Shown here: positions 16,919 through 25,121 of the stretch, one piece after another
Position numbering within the stretch: position 1 is the first letter of the stretch
Layout of the letters: every line of letters begins with the position of its first letter
Made by a program: the position numbers and the translations under genes
Origin: Kitasatospora humi
GTDB taxonomy: Bacteria; Actinomycetota; Actinomycetes; Streptomycetales; Streptomycetaceae
Direction: 5' to 3'
Assembly (NCBI RefSeq): GCF_020907985.1
Contig: NZ_JAJJPA010000004.1
Span: 124,001-188,000, forward strand
DNA length: 64,000 bases
Notes under the pieces: model-generated
Databases searched by the model: none
Seen by the model: only the letters and a program-made list of their open reading frames with translations
What the model was told of the DNA's origin: nothing

Positions 16919-17437
16919 ATGGCGGTCAGCACAGAAAACTCCAACGGCTCTCCCCTGAACCCTTCTCGTCCGGGGCGCCGCTCCAGCACCATGGGCAGCA
17001 TGCCGCTCAACGACCTGCCCTGGTGGCGCTGGCGCGCCCGCCTGCGTTCCGCCCTGCACATGCTCGCCGACCCGGCCTTCCAGCAGGAGTACTGGGCCAC
17101 CGGGCGGGACGGCTACGGGGATGTCACCGACGCCGTCTACCGCCTGGTCGAGGACAGTTGGCTGGACCGCTGGTCGGCGGAGAAGTACATCGGTGCCGTG
17201 GTGCGCGACGCCGACGAGGCGGCCCTGGTGGACGCCGCCGTGCTGCGAGTGCTGCGGATCCTCCACGAGGTGGGCGCGGACGCTCCGTCCGCCGCCTACC
17301 TGGGCCACCCGGACTGGCCGGCCGCGGTGGCCGCCGCCCGGGCCGCCCACGAGCTGCTCAGCACCAACGACGGCGAGGACCCGGACGCCCCGCCGCGTTC
17401 GCTCGAAGTGCTGAGGATCCTGACGCGGATCGGCTGA
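16919..17437 (+). CDS. SCO4402-family hypothetical protein
   Basis: The 172-residue soluble protein begins with a disordered ~28-residue Ser/Pro/Arg-rich leader, followed by a compact helical domain: PLNDLPWWRWRARLRSALHM, DPAFQQEYWATGRDGYGDVTDAVYRL, then DGEDPDAPPRSLEVLRIL near the end. This matches a conserved actinobacterial family of unknown function. The shorter start at the internal ATG preceding PLNDLPWWRW is possible. It is followed by purU after a 157-base gap. Confidence 0.75.
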   Translation: MAVSTENSNGSPLNPSRPGRRSSTMGSMPLNDLPWWRWRARLRSALHMLADPAFQQEYWATGRDGYGDVTDAVYRLVEDSWLDRWSAEKYIGAVVRDADEAALVDAAVLRVLRILHEVGADAPSAAYLGHPDWPAAVAAARAAHELLSTNDGEDPDAPPRSLEVLRILTRIG

Positions 17438-17594
17438 CCCGGGCCCGGCTGTGCCAGGCTTGGCCCTCACCCCTCCCTCCTGCCCGCCGGCGGACCGGGA
17501 GGACCCCCGGCCGGTGGGCCGGGGGCGCCCCCAGCCGGCGGGCAGGGGCGAGGGGCCCAGACCAGCGGACGAACCGGAAACGAGGACCGAGAGC

Positions 17595-18494
17595 GTGGCG
17601 CAGCAGACCGCGGCCGAGCCGACCCAGTACGTACTGACCCTCTCCTGCCCGGACAAGCAGGGGATCGTGCACGCGGTCTCCAGCTACCTCTTCATGACCG
17701 GATGCAACATCATCGACAGTCAGCAGTTCGGTGACCGGCACGGGGACACCTCCCGGCCGGAGGCCGGGGGAGGGCTGTTCTTCATGCGGGTGCACTTCTC
17801 GGCCGAGCGCCCGGTGACCGTGGAGAGCCTGCGGGCCAGCTTCGCCGCGATCGGCGCCTCCTTCGGGATGGAGTGGGCGATCCACCCCGCCGAGGCGAAG
17901 ATGCGGGTGATCCTGATGGTCAGCAAGTTCGGGCACTGCCTCAACGACCTGCTGTTCCGCACCTCGATCGGGGCACTGCCGGTGGAGATCGCCGCCGTGG
18001 TCTCCAACCACACGGACTTCGAGGAGCTGACCGCCTCGTACGGCGTGCCGTTCGTGCACATCCCGGTGACGGCGGAGACCAAGCCGGCGGCGGAGCGCCG
18101 ACTGCTGGAGCTGGTCGACGAGCAGGACGTCGAGCTGGTGGTGCTGGCCCGCTACATGCAGGTGCTCTCGGACGACCTGTGCAAGGCGCTCTCCGGCCGG
18201 GTGATCAACATCCACCACTCCTTCCTGCCGAGTTTCAAGGGCGCCAAGCCGTACCACCAGGCGCACGCCCGCGGCGTGAAGCTGATCGGTGCAACCGCCC
18301 ACTACGTGACGGCCGATCTGGACGAGGGCCCGATCATCGAGCAGGAGGTGGCCCGGGTGCAGCACGACGTGACGCCCGATCAGCTGGTCGCGCTCGGCCG
18401 GGACGTCGAGAGCCAGACGCTGGCCCGCGCCGTGAAGTGGCACAGCGAGCACCGGGTGCTGATCAACGGCAACCGGACCGTGGTCTTCGCCTGA
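17595..18494 (+). CDS. purU: Formyltetrahydrofolate deformylase PurU
   Basis: The enzyme hydrolyses 10-formyl-THF to THF and formate, balancing one-carbon pools. The 299-residue product has an N-terminal ACT domain (YVLTLSCPDKQGIVHAVSSY, about 10-95) and a formyltransferase domain with VSKFGHCLNDLL, VVSNH and the active-site region INIHHSFLPSFKGAKPYHQA near 202-222, plus ATAHYVTADLDEGPII. The GTG at 17595 fits the usual family N-terminus. The oddity is in the ACT domain: where relatives go directly from the GD loop to LFFMRVHF, this copy carries an extra TSRPEAGGG encoded by the dispersed repeat at 17748-17773. Confidence 0.9.
   Translation: MAQQTAAEPTQYVLTLSCPDKQGIVHAVSSYLFMTGCNIIDSQQFGDRHGDTSRPEAGGGLFFMRVHFSAERPVTVESLRASFAAIGASFGMEWAIHPAEAKMRVILMVSKFGHCLNDLLFRTSIGALPVEIAAVVSNHTDFEELTASYGVPFVHIPVTAETKPAAERRLLELVDEQDVELVVLARYMQVLSDDLCKALSGRVINIHHSFLPSFKGAKPYHQAHARGVKLIGATAHYVTADLDEGPIIEQEVARVQHDVTPDQLVALGRDVESQTLARAVKWHSEHRVLINGNRTVVFA
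17748..17773 (+). repeat. Dispersed palindromic repeat, copy 2 (in frame in purU)
   Basis: It is 24/26 identical to copy 1 at 213-238 and read in the same frame, giving TSRPEAGGG in the PurU ACT domain. A looser relative also occurs upstream of purU at about 17503-17528. Confidence 0.75.
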
Positions 18495-18537
18495 CCGCCT
18501 GACCGCCTGACGCCTGACCGCCTGCCCGCCTGACCGT
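18491..18537. repeat. 8-bp tandem repeats starting at the purU stop
   Basis: There are six copies of CTGACCGC or close variants, one of them 7 bp. The first overlaps the purU TGA, so the stop codon is itself part of the array. Confidence 0.75.
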
Positions 18538-18594
18538 CGCCCAGCCGCCCGCGGTGGGGCAGCGGTGGGCCCACGGCGGGGCAGGGCGGTGGGC

Positions 18595-19752
18595 CTACGG
18601 CCGGGAGAGCAGCGGCACCGCCGCCAGCACCTCCCGGATCGCCGCCCGGTCGCCGTACTCGCCGACCGGCAAGTGCTCCGGATCCCGGTGCGCGGCGGCC
18701 AGCTGGCAGAACTCCACGCCGTCCATCACCAGTTCGGCCACCGGCTCGACGGGCGGCTGCTCCGGGGCGGTCGACCGGCCGTCCAGCGGGATCAACCACT
18801 GGCCGGCCGCCGGGCCCTCGATCACCAGCCGCACCGTGCGCCCCGGGCCGGGGGCGCCCTCCGGCTGCCAGGCCGGGGGAGCGGGCGCGGACCCGGGAGC
18901 GGGCCCGGGGCCGGCATAGGCGGCCTGGCGGCGGCCGACCAGCGCGCCGGGCAGCTGCCTGGCGGCCAGGTCGACCATCTGCCGCAGGTGACCCGGGGCC
19001 GGCTGGGCGTACGGGTAGGCGACCGCACGGGCCACGTCCTCACCGTGCATCCAGGTCTCGAACGCCCGGTCGATGAAGGCGTCGCGCACCGGCAGGGCGG
19101 TGAAGCCGTAGTCCACCGGCAGGTCACCGGCCTCCGGCACCGCCCCGCGCAGCAGCGCCTGCGACTGGGCCCGCCAGAACTGCCGCACCTCCTGCGGGGA
19201 GTGCGCGGCATGCTCGGCGGCCAGTCGCTCGCCGCGGTCCAGCAGCCCGCCCCACGGCGCCGGCCCGCTCGCCTGGGCGGGCACCCGGGGCCACGCGGAG
19301 CCACCCGGGTCCGGCAGGCCGAGCGCGGTGCCGACCAGCCCGTCCAGTGCCGCCAGGTGGCAGAGCACCTCGGCCGGACGCATCCGCAGCGACCCGCCGC
19401 GCCACGGCAGTTCGGCCAGCTCCTGCCACTCGGCCGGCCCCAGGTCGCGCAGCAGCGCGTCCAACTTGGCGGTCTCGGCGGCGAACGGTGCCGCCCAGCC
19501 GGCCAGCGGGTGCTGCGCCGCCCGACGGTTCAGGCAGAAGTCCAGCACCTGCTGGCGCAGCCCGTCCGGCTGGTCCAGCGGATCGTCCAGGCTCAGCCGG
19601 CCGGCGGCCCGGCGCAGCCGTTCGCCCTCCTCGGCGCACTCGGCGCAGCCGAGCAGGTGCCGCTCCACCTCCGCCGCCTCGTCAGGGAGGCAGGCCCGCA
19701 GCGCCCAGGCGCCGAGCAGACCGCGCAGCGCTTCGTGCTCCTGCTCAGTCAT
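18595..19752 (-). CDS. Anti-sigma factor with zinc finger fused to mycothiol-dependent isomerase-like domain
   Basis: The 385-residue protein has an N-terminal zf-HC2/ZAS-type anti-sigma motif with His32, Cys36 and Cys39 (ERHLLGCAECAEE). An MDMPI-like (mycothiol-dependent maleylpyruvate isomerase / DinB-like) helical domain follows, with RMRPAEVLCHLAALDGLV at about 125-142 and TWMHGEDVARAVAYPY near 235. No membrane helix is evident, so this is a cytosolic regulator. It lies 15 bases downstream of an ECF sigma gene, the usual operon order. The fused domain could sense thiol status, but that is inference. Confidence 0.8.
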   Translation of the reverse strand: MTEQEHEALRGLLGAWALRACLPDEAAEVERHLLGCAECAEEGERLRRAAGRLSLDDPLDQPDGLRQQVLDFCLNRRAAQHPLAGWAAPFAAETAKLDALLRDLGPAEWQELAELPWRGGSLRMRPAEVLCHLAALDGLVGTALGLPDPGGSAWPRVPAQASGPAPWGGLLDRGERLAAEHAAHSPQEVRQFWRAQSQALLRGAVPEAGDLPVDYGFTALPVRDAFIDRAFETWMHGEDVARAVAYPYAQPAPGHLRQMVDLAARQLPGALVGRRQAAYAGPGPAPGSAPAPPAWQPEGAPGPGRTVRLVIEGPAAGQWLIPLDGRSTAPEQPPVEPVAELVMDGVEFCQLAAAHRDPEHLPVGEYGDRAAIREVLAAVPLLSRP

Positions 19753-19767
19753 CCCGCACGTCCCCCG

Positions 19768-20265
19768 TCACGAGCCGAACTCAAGTTCGTTGGCGAGCAG
19801 TTGCAGACCCAGACGGAGCCGCTGGCGGGCCGCCTGCTCGCTGATGCCCAGCTGGCGCGCGGTCTCCTGGTAGGTCCGGCCGTCGTACCAGGTGGTCTCC
19901 AGGGTCTCGCGCAGCGCCGGCGGCAACGCGGCCACCACGTACTGCGCCTGGGCGGCGGCGGCCCGCTGGTCGATCTCCTCGGAGCGCAGGTCGGCCCGCC
20001 GCAACCGCTCCACCGCTCGTCGGTGGGTCAACTCGCCGACCCAGGAGCGCAGCGAGCGCTCGCCCGGGTCGAACTCCTCCGGGTGCTCCCAGAGATGGCC
20101 GAAGACCTCGCGGGTGAGCTGCGCGGCCGCCTGCTCGTCACCCAGGATCCGGCCGGCCAGGCCGTGCACCAGTGGTGACAGCTGGTCGTAGAGCTCGCCG
20201 AGCGCGCTCTCCTCGCCGCGGGCCAACCGCGACCGCATCTGCTGGTCCCAGTCCGGAGCGGTCAT
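19768..20265 (-). CDS. ECF RNA polymerase sigma factor
   Basis: The 165-residue sigma-70 ECF protein has region 2 at about 15-85 (SALGELYDQLSPLVHGLAGR, EVFGHLWEHPEEFDPGERSL) and region 4 at about 108-160 with the HTH (YQETARQLGISEQAARQRLR). The start at 20265 is supported by a GGTGGA ribosome-binding site. It is followed after 15 bases by its likely cognate anti-sigma factor. The target promoters are unknown; sigma autoregulation is common in such pairs. Confidence 0.88.
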   Translation of the reverse strand: MTAPDWDQQMRSRLARGEESALGELYDQLSPLVHGLAGRILGDEQAAAQLTREVFGHLWEHPEEFDPGERSLRSWVGELTHRRAVERLRRADLRSEEIDQRAAAAQAQYVVAALPPALRETLETTWYDGRTYQETARQLGISEQAARQRLRLGLQLLANELEFGS

Positions 20266-20412
20266 GCGTCCACCGTATAGCGGCAGCCGGTGCCGGGGCG
20301 GGGATTGTAGGAATAACACTTCTCTCCGGCGACATCCCGCCGCCGCGTGGCCGCCACTGGCGGGCGGCTCCCGGGGAGTAGTTTTCACCACACCGTTGCG
20401 AAGGTCGTTGCG

Positions 20413-21114
20413 ATGCTCGGCCGGGCGAACGGACCAGTATGCGCCGGGCTGTCCCCCGATCGCTGGAATATGCCCGAAGCGGTTGTCCGGCCCGGATTCC
20501 GCGAATCATCCTGGGGCCTGAACGGGGCGACGACATGGGCAGTCCAACCGGTAGCTCGTCATGCAGGTGGTGGAGCGGTGCAGGTGGTTCAGGAACAGCT
20601 CGCGGTGGCCGCCGACCCCGCCGAGGTCGGCCGGGCCCGGCGGTGGGTCCGGGGCAGGCTGCTCGACCTCGGGGCCGATCCGGCGGCCGGCTACGCCGAG
20701 ACGCTGGTGCTGCTGGTCTCCGAGCTGGTCACCAACGCCGTGGTGCACGCCGGGAGTCCGGCGGTGCTGCGGCTGGTCTGGTCGCGGGACGAGGGGCCGG
20801 TCCGGGTGGAGGTCGCGGACGCCTCCGGCACGGCACCGCAGCCCCGGCACGCCTGCCCGGGGGCGACCAGCGGGCGCGGGCTCGAACTGGTGGAGCTGCT
20901 CGCGGCCCGCTGGGGCTGGTGCCCGAAGGCCGGCGGGAAGCTGGTCTGGTGCGAGGTGGACCGGACCGACCTCGTCGACGGCACGGCACCGCGGGAACCG
21001 GCGCCCTTACTGCTCGACCGTCCGCTTGACCGTGTACAGACGGCTGATTCTCGATCATCCCAAGGCCGAAACGGGTCGCAACCATTCCGAATTTCGGATG
21101 AACCATTGACGTGA
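20413..21114 (+). CDS. RsbW-like ATP-binding regulatory protein with a TTA codon
   Basis: The core is a GHKL HATPase of the stand-alone RsbW/anti-sigma type. It has an N box ETLVLLVSELVTNAVVHAG, a G1-like VEVADASG and SGRGLELVELLAARWGW, and the domain spans roughly 20578-20990. These proteins bind ATP and usually phosphorylate or sequester partners controlling stress or development. The start is uncertain: ATG 20413 has GAAGG eight bases upstream, while GTG 20578 lies directly before the conserved domain. A TTA leucine codon at 21007-21009, in the tail PAPLLLDRP, is rare in such genomes. It is divergent from the ECF operon. Confidence 0.72.
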   Translation: MLGRANGPVCAGLSPDRWNMPEAVVRPGFRESSWGLNGATTWAVQPVARHAGGGAVQVVQEQLAVAADPAEVGRARRWVRGRLLDLGADPAAGYAETLVLLVSELVTNAVVHAGSPAVLRLVWSRDEGPVRVEVADASGTAPQPRHACPGATSGRGLELVELLAARWGWCPKAGGKLVWCEVDRTDLVDGTAPREPAPLLLDRPLDRVQTADSRSSQGRNGSQPFRISDEPLT

Positions 21115-21455
21115 CGTATCGGGCTGATCACCCTTGGGGCAGCTCTCCGTTGCGAGGGGATGCCAAGGGGCTGCCGTGCCAGTGGAAATGACGGTCAGTC
21201 ACGCCTTGGCGAGTGCGGGGCGCCCGGCAGTGCGGGTCAGGGCCCGTACCGGTGGCAGCTCGGGACGGGAGGCCCGGGCTGCCACCGCGGCTCCTCCGCC
21301 GACCGGCCGGTCGGTCTGTCGGTGCCCACGGTCGCCGATGCCCTGCTTCTCGGACGGTCCGGCCGACGCTCGGACATCGGTTCTCGGGTGTTCCGTCCGG
21401 CTCCGGGGCCGCCGACCAAGCCGGAACGTCACCGCCGCCCGATAGGCTCGGGCGC
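21115..21455. other. Non-coding region with a strong hairpin
   Basis: This gap is 341 bases. A hairpin at 21251-21286 pairs GGTGGCAGC with GCTGCCACC and extends with CGGG/CCCG. It may terminate the upstream gene or form part of a small RNA. An in-frame ORF across the region has no recognisable content. A -10-like GATAGGCT lies just before the next gene. Confidence 0.45.
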
Positions 21456-21986
21456 ATGTCGCTGCGCTTCACGCTGGACCCCGAGCTCACCCCCGGACTG
21501 CGGGCCGAGATCGTCACGCTGTGGACGGAGGTGAGCAACGCCGGGGGCGCGGTGGGGTTCGTGCCGCCGGTCACCGAGGACGACGTCCGACCGACTGCCG
21601 ACCAGCAGTTCGCGGGGGTCGGCGCGGTCGGCGACCCCGACGCCGACCGGCTGCTGGTGGCCCGGGAGGACGGGCGGCTGGTCGCGGTGCTCTTCTTCGA
21701 GAGCATGCGGTGCGGCCTGATGGACCACTGGCGGCTGCTGAAGCGCCTGATGGTCGATCCCAAGCAGCAGGGCCGCGGCTACGGCCGGGAGCTGCTCGCC
21801 GAGGCCGAGCGGATCGCCCGCGGCTGGGGCCTGGCCGGCCTGCGGCTCACCGCGCGCGGCGGTCAGGGCCTGGAGCGGTTCTACACCGCATGCGGCTACA
21901 CCGAGGTCGGCCGGGTCCCCGGGGCGATCCGGGTGGCCCCGGGTGACGACCGCGACGACATCACCTTCTGGCGCGCGTTCGACTGA
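21456..21986 (+). CDS. GNAT-family N-acetyltransferase
   Basis: The 176-residue acetyltransferase carries the acetyl-CoA-binding motif A MVDPKQQGRGYGRELLAEAE at about 107-126, followed by LRLTARGGQGLERFYTACGY, the usual C-terminal GNAT pattern. The substrate is not predictable. The 3' end is followed by a 27-base-period duplication of its own last codons. Confidence 0.88.
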   Translation: MSLRFTLDPELTPGLRAEIVTLWTEVSNAGGAVGFVPPVTEDDVRPTADQQFAGVGAVGDPDADRLLVAREDGRLVAVLFFESMRCGLMDHWRLLKRLMVDPKQQGRGYGRELLAEAERIARGWGLAGLRLTARGGQGLERFYTACGYTEVGRVPGAIRVAPGDDRDDITFWRAFD

Positions 21987-22015
21987 CGGCACTACTGGCG
22001 CGCGTTCGACCGACG
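21965..22015. repeat. Tandem duplication of the GNAT gene 3' end
   Basis: Copies at 21965-21988 and 21992-22015 match at 22 of 24 positions. The first spans the stop codon; the second is the decayed downstream copy, in which the stop TGA has become CGA. Confidence 0.75.
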
Positions 22016-22035
22016 ACCCGGCCGGCGCGCATCCG

Positions 22036-22128
22036 CCTGACGGCCGGTGTCCCGCCAGACGGCCGGTGTCCCGCCTGACGGCCGGTGTTCTCTGACGTCC
22101 GGTGTCCCGCGTGATGGCCGGTGTCCCG
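22036..22128. repeat. Five 19-bp tandem repeats
   Basis: Units of the type CCTGACGGCCGGTGTCCCG start at about 22036, 22055, 22074, 22092 and 22110, with small indels in the middle units. They lie in the gap between the GNAT and DUF4229 genes. Confidence 0.8.
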
Positions 22129-22227
22129 CCCGCCCGGGGAGCCGGGCGGGCCGCTCATGATCGGTCCGGCGGGCATGCTTCACTGGGAGACCTGCCGTAC
22201 CCGCGCCACCCACGAAGGAAGCCACCC

Positions 22228-22557
22228 GTGAGCAGCAAGAAGCACGCCACGCTCCGTTACACCTCGCTGCGGGCCAGCATCTTCCTCGCCTGCCTGCTGG
22301 TCTTCGCCCTGCTCGGGCACTTCGGCGTGATCCCGGTGACGGGGTCCCTCGGCTCCATCCTCCTGCTGATGCTCGCCGTGATCGCGTCGGCGCCGATCAG
22401 CTACGTGCTGCTGAGCAAGCAGCGGGACGACATGTCCGAGCAGATCGTCACCGGTGTCAGCAGCCTCAAGAACCGCGCCAAGCAGCGGATCGCCGAGCAG
22501 AACGCCGAGGAGGACGCGGCCGACGAGGCCGCCCGCGCCGCCGCCGGCCAGCAGTAG
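22228..22557 (+). CDS. DUF4229 small membrane protein
   Basis: The 109-residue protein has two membrane helices (SIFLACLLVFALLGHFGVI and SILLLMLAVIASAPISYVLL) and a basic/acidic C-terminal tail containing SLKNRAKQRIAEQNAEED. It matches the actinobacterial DUF4229 pattern. The GTG start at 22228 has a GAAGGAAG site. Five bases separate it from the LacI-type regulator, so the two are probably cotranscribed. The function is unknown. Confidence 0.8.
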   Translation: MSSKKHATLRYTSLRASIFLACLLVFALLGHFGVIPVTGSLGSILLLMLAVIASAPISYVLLSKQRDDMSEQIVTGVSSLKNRAKQRIAEQNAEEDAADEAARAAAGQQ

Positions 22558-22562
22558 CCGCC

Positions 22563-23561
22563 ATGCCCGGCACCCCGGCCCGCCGCCCCACCGGCCGCGA
22601 CGTCGCGCAGCTGGCCGGCGTCTCGCAGGCCACCGTCTCGCTGGTCTTCTCCGGCGGCGAGGCGAGCCATCGGGTCTCCGCCGCCACCCGGCAGCGGGTC
22701 CTGGACGCCGCCCGCGGCCTGGGCTACCGGCCGCAGGCGGCCGGGCGGCAGCTGCGCCTGGGCCGCAGCGGGATGGCGCTGCTGGCGGTGCCCAATCTGC
22801 AGGGGCCGTTCTTCGGCCGGGTGCTCACCGGGGTGGAGGAGGAGGCGGCCCGGCACGGCCTGGCCGTGGTGGTCAGCTCCGGCTGGAACGCCGCCACCCT
22901 GGCCGAGGCCGCGACCACCAGCCGGTTCGACGGCCTGCTGATCTGCTCACCGGACGACAGCCAGGTCGGCGAGCTGCCGCCGGGCACCCCGGCGGTCTTC
23001 CTGGACGCCGATCCGGCGACGGCCGGCGGCGCCCCGACCGTCGAGCTCGACCTGGCCGCCGGCATGGCCGCCGCCGTGTCCCACCTCACCGCACTGGGCC
23101 ACCGCCGGATCGGCCGGCTGCGCTCCGCGCTCAGCGCCCACACCTTCCGGGTCCGGCAGGCCGCCTTCGAACGGGCCGCCGCCGGTCTCGAGGTGCTGGA
23201 GTACCAGGTCGAGCTCAACCAGGGCGAGTCCGCCGCCCGGACCGTCGCCACGGAACTGCTCTCCCGGCCCGACCGCCCGCACGCCGTGCTCTGCGACGAC
23301 GACGTGGTCGCCTCCGGCGTCTACCAGGCCGCCGCCGACCTGGGGCTGCGGATCCCGGCGGACGTCTCGGTGATCGGCATCGACAACGTCTCCATCGCCG
23401 GGCTGCTCACCCCGCCGCTCACCACCGTGGACCTGCCCGGTGAGCGGCTCGGCCGCACCGGCATCTCCGCCCTGGCCGCCCTGCTGGCGGGCGAGCGGCC
23501 GAAGGCCGTCGCCCCGCTGCCCACGGCCTTGCTGGTCCGGGCGTCGACGACCGGCGCATAG
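22563..23561 (+). CDS. LacI-family transcriptional regulator
   Basis: The 332-residue protein has an N-terminal LacI HTH (TGRDVAQLAGVSQATVSLVF at 10-29), a hinge (RVLDAARGLGYRPQAAGRQL) and a sugar-binding-protein-like effector domain (VPNLQGPFFGRVLTGVEEEA, then DVSVIGIDNVSIAGLLTPPL). It should bind a palindromic operator and respond to a small ligand, typically a sugar. No sugar-uptake operon is adjacent; a convergent MFS exporter-like gene follows. Confidence 0.9.
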   Translation: MPGTPARRPTGRDVAQLAGVSQATVSLVFSGGEASHRVSAATRQRVLDAARGLGYRPQAAGRQLRLGRSGMALLAVPNLQGPFFGRVLTGVEEEAARHGLAVVVSSGWNAATLAEAATTSRFDGLLICSPDDSQVGELPPGTPAVFLDADPATAGGAPTVELDLAAGMAAAVSHLTALGHRRIGRLRSALSAHTFRVRQAAFERAAAGLEVLEYQVELNQGESAARTVATELLSRPDRPHAVLCDDDVVASGVYQAAADLGLRIPADVSVIGIDNVSIAGLLTPPLTTVDLPGERLGRTGISALAALLAGERPKAVAPLPTALLVRASTTGA

Positions 23562-23631
23562 CGGGGCCGGGGTGCCCGGTGACGGGGGGCCAGGCGGTGA
23601 GCGGGAACGGGAGAGCGCGTAGTAGCCCGGT

Positions 23632-23770
23632 GACCAGGGGGGCCACGGGGTGTGGAGCTGTCGGCGGGGGTGAGCCGTGGTGCGCCGCCCAGGGCGACCC
23701 CGCTGAGCGTGCACCGGGCGACGGCGGTCAGCGCTCGGCGGCCGGTGGCGGGGACCGCGCGCTCGAGCGC
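23632..23770 (-). pseudogene. Duplicated, decayed 3' fragment of the adjacent MFS gene
   Basis: In the minus frame this segment reads ALTAVARCTLSGVALGGAP followed by a proline-rich tail. That parallels the intact MFS C-terminus SLTAVAWCAVGGVTLGGALL, with the gene's last ~45 codons duplicated in tandem. No start and no other MFS sequence is present. Confidence 0.7.
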
Positions 23771-23778
23771 CCGGGCGG

Positions 23779-24987
23779 TCAGGCGGTGACCAGGGGTGCC
23801 GCCAGGCCGGGTGCCACGGGGGCGTGGAGCTGTCGGCGGGTGGCGAACAGCAGGGCGCCGCCAAGGGTCACCCCGCCGACCGCGCACCAGGCGACGGCGG
23901 TCAGCGAGTCGGCGACCAGCGCGCCGGAGACCGCGTAGCCGAGCGCGTTGCCGGTGGCGAACAGGGTGACCAGCCAGGCGAACGCCTCGGTCACCGTGCC
24001 GGTCGGCGCCAGCTCGGCGACCAGCACGAACGCGGCGGCCAGCAGCGGCGCCAGGCCGATCCCGGAGACGAAGGCCAGCGCGACCATCGGCCACGGGCCG
24101 GGCATCAGGAGCAGCGGCAGGTAGCAGGCGGCCATCCCCAGGGCCAGCGCCCAGGTGCGGGTGGCGGTGGAGCTGCGCCAGCGCATCGCACCGTAGCCGA
24201 GTGCGCCGAGCAGCCCGGCGAAGGCGGCCACCGCGAGCAGCAGGCCCGCGCCGCCGGGCAGGGCGCCGTGGTGCCGTTCGGCGTAGGCGATGAAGAGCAC
24301 GTTCTGTGCGCCGACCGTCCAGCCGGCACCGGCCAGGCCGATCAGCAGCAGCACCAGCCCCGGTGAGCGCAGCGGGCCCAGCAGCCCCGCGCCGTGCTCG
24401 CGCGGCGGGGCCTGCCAGCGGCGGGCCGGTGCCGCGCCGGCCACCACCAGGGAGCCCAGCAGTCCCAGCACGGCGGCAGTCCACAGGGCGGCCACCGGAC
24501 CGGCCGTGCCGGCGATCGCGGCGACCGCCAACGGTCCTGCCACATAAAGGATCTGCTGCGACGCGGAGTCGAAGGCGTAGGCGGTGTCGAGCTGCTCCCC
24601 GGCGACCACGTCCGGCCAGAGCGCGCGCAGGCAGGGCTCCAGCGGCGGCATCGCAAGCCCGGCCGTCGCCGCGCCGCCGATCGCGGCCGGCGCGCTGCCG
24701 GGCGCCAGGGCCAGCAGGGCGTAGCCGCAGCCCGCCACCAGGGCGGAGCAGAGCAGCACCCTGGGCTGGCCGGTGCGGTCGACGATCCGGCCGAGCACCG
24801 GGCCGCCGATGGCGGCCGCGAGGGCGTAGGCAGCGGTGGCCAGGCCGATCCTGGTGTAGGGGGCGCCGGCCTGACGCAGCGCCAGGGCGATCACCAGACC
24901 GGTCATTCCGGCGGGCAGCCGCCCGAGCAGGGTGCCGGCCAGCAGACGGGTGACGTGCGGGGCACGGAGCAGGGCGAGGTAGCCCAC
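23779..24987 (-). CDS. MFS transporter
   Basis: The 402-residue integral membrane protein has about 12 helices and MFS signatures: GRLPAGMTGLVIALAL at the start, then the loop 2-3 motif GGPVLGRIVDRTGQPRVL around 61-78. It resembles drug/sugar-efflux type MFS members without a clear substrate. A perfect 14-bp palindrome at 25029-25042, 42 bases before the start, is a likely operator. Its 3' end is duplicated downstream. Confidence 0.85.
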   Translation of the reverse strand: MGYLALLRAPHVTRLLAGTLLGRLPAGMTGLVIALALRQAGAPYTRIGLATAAYALAAAIGGPVLGRIVDRTGQPRVLLCSALVAGCGYALLALAPGSAPAAIGGAATAGLAMPPLEPCLRALWPDVVAGEQLDTAYAFDSASQQILYVAGPLAVAAIAGTAGPVAALWTAAVLGLLGSLVVAGAAPARRWQAPPREHGAGLLGPLRSPGLVLLLIGLAGAGWTVGAQNVLFIAYAERHHGALPGGAGLLLAVAAFAGLLGALGYGAMRWRSSTATRTWALALGMAACYLPLLLMPGPWPMVALAFVSGIGLAPLLAAAFVLVAELAPTGTVTEAFAWLVTLFATGNALGYAVSGALVADSLTAVAWCAVGGVTLGGALLFATRRQLHAPVAPGLAAPLVTA

Positions 24988-25028
24988 GGGGGTTCTCCCG
25001 GGGTCGTGGGGCGGGGAGGCTCCTGCAA

Positions 25029-25042
25029 GTTATACGTATAAC
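25029..25042. promoter_or_regulatory. Perfect palindrome GTTATACGTATAAC (likely operator of the MFS gene)
   Basis: A 14-bp perfect palindrome of AT-rich sequence in GC-rich DNA, immediately upstream of the MFS start. Its form resembles operators of GntR- or TetR-type repressors. The cognate regulator is not identifiable in the window. Confidence 0.6.
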
Positions 25043-25121
25043 CAGATCAGGTCAACCGCGCCCGGCCCGGCCCGACCGGACCGTTCGTGTCCACTCGTTG
25101 TCCACATGTCAAACTTCTACT

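Noticed and set aside
21176-21445. Small ORF starting GTG at 21176
   Set aside because: Arg/Ala/Pro-rich translation with no family likeness and a strong hairpin within it; treated as non-coding.
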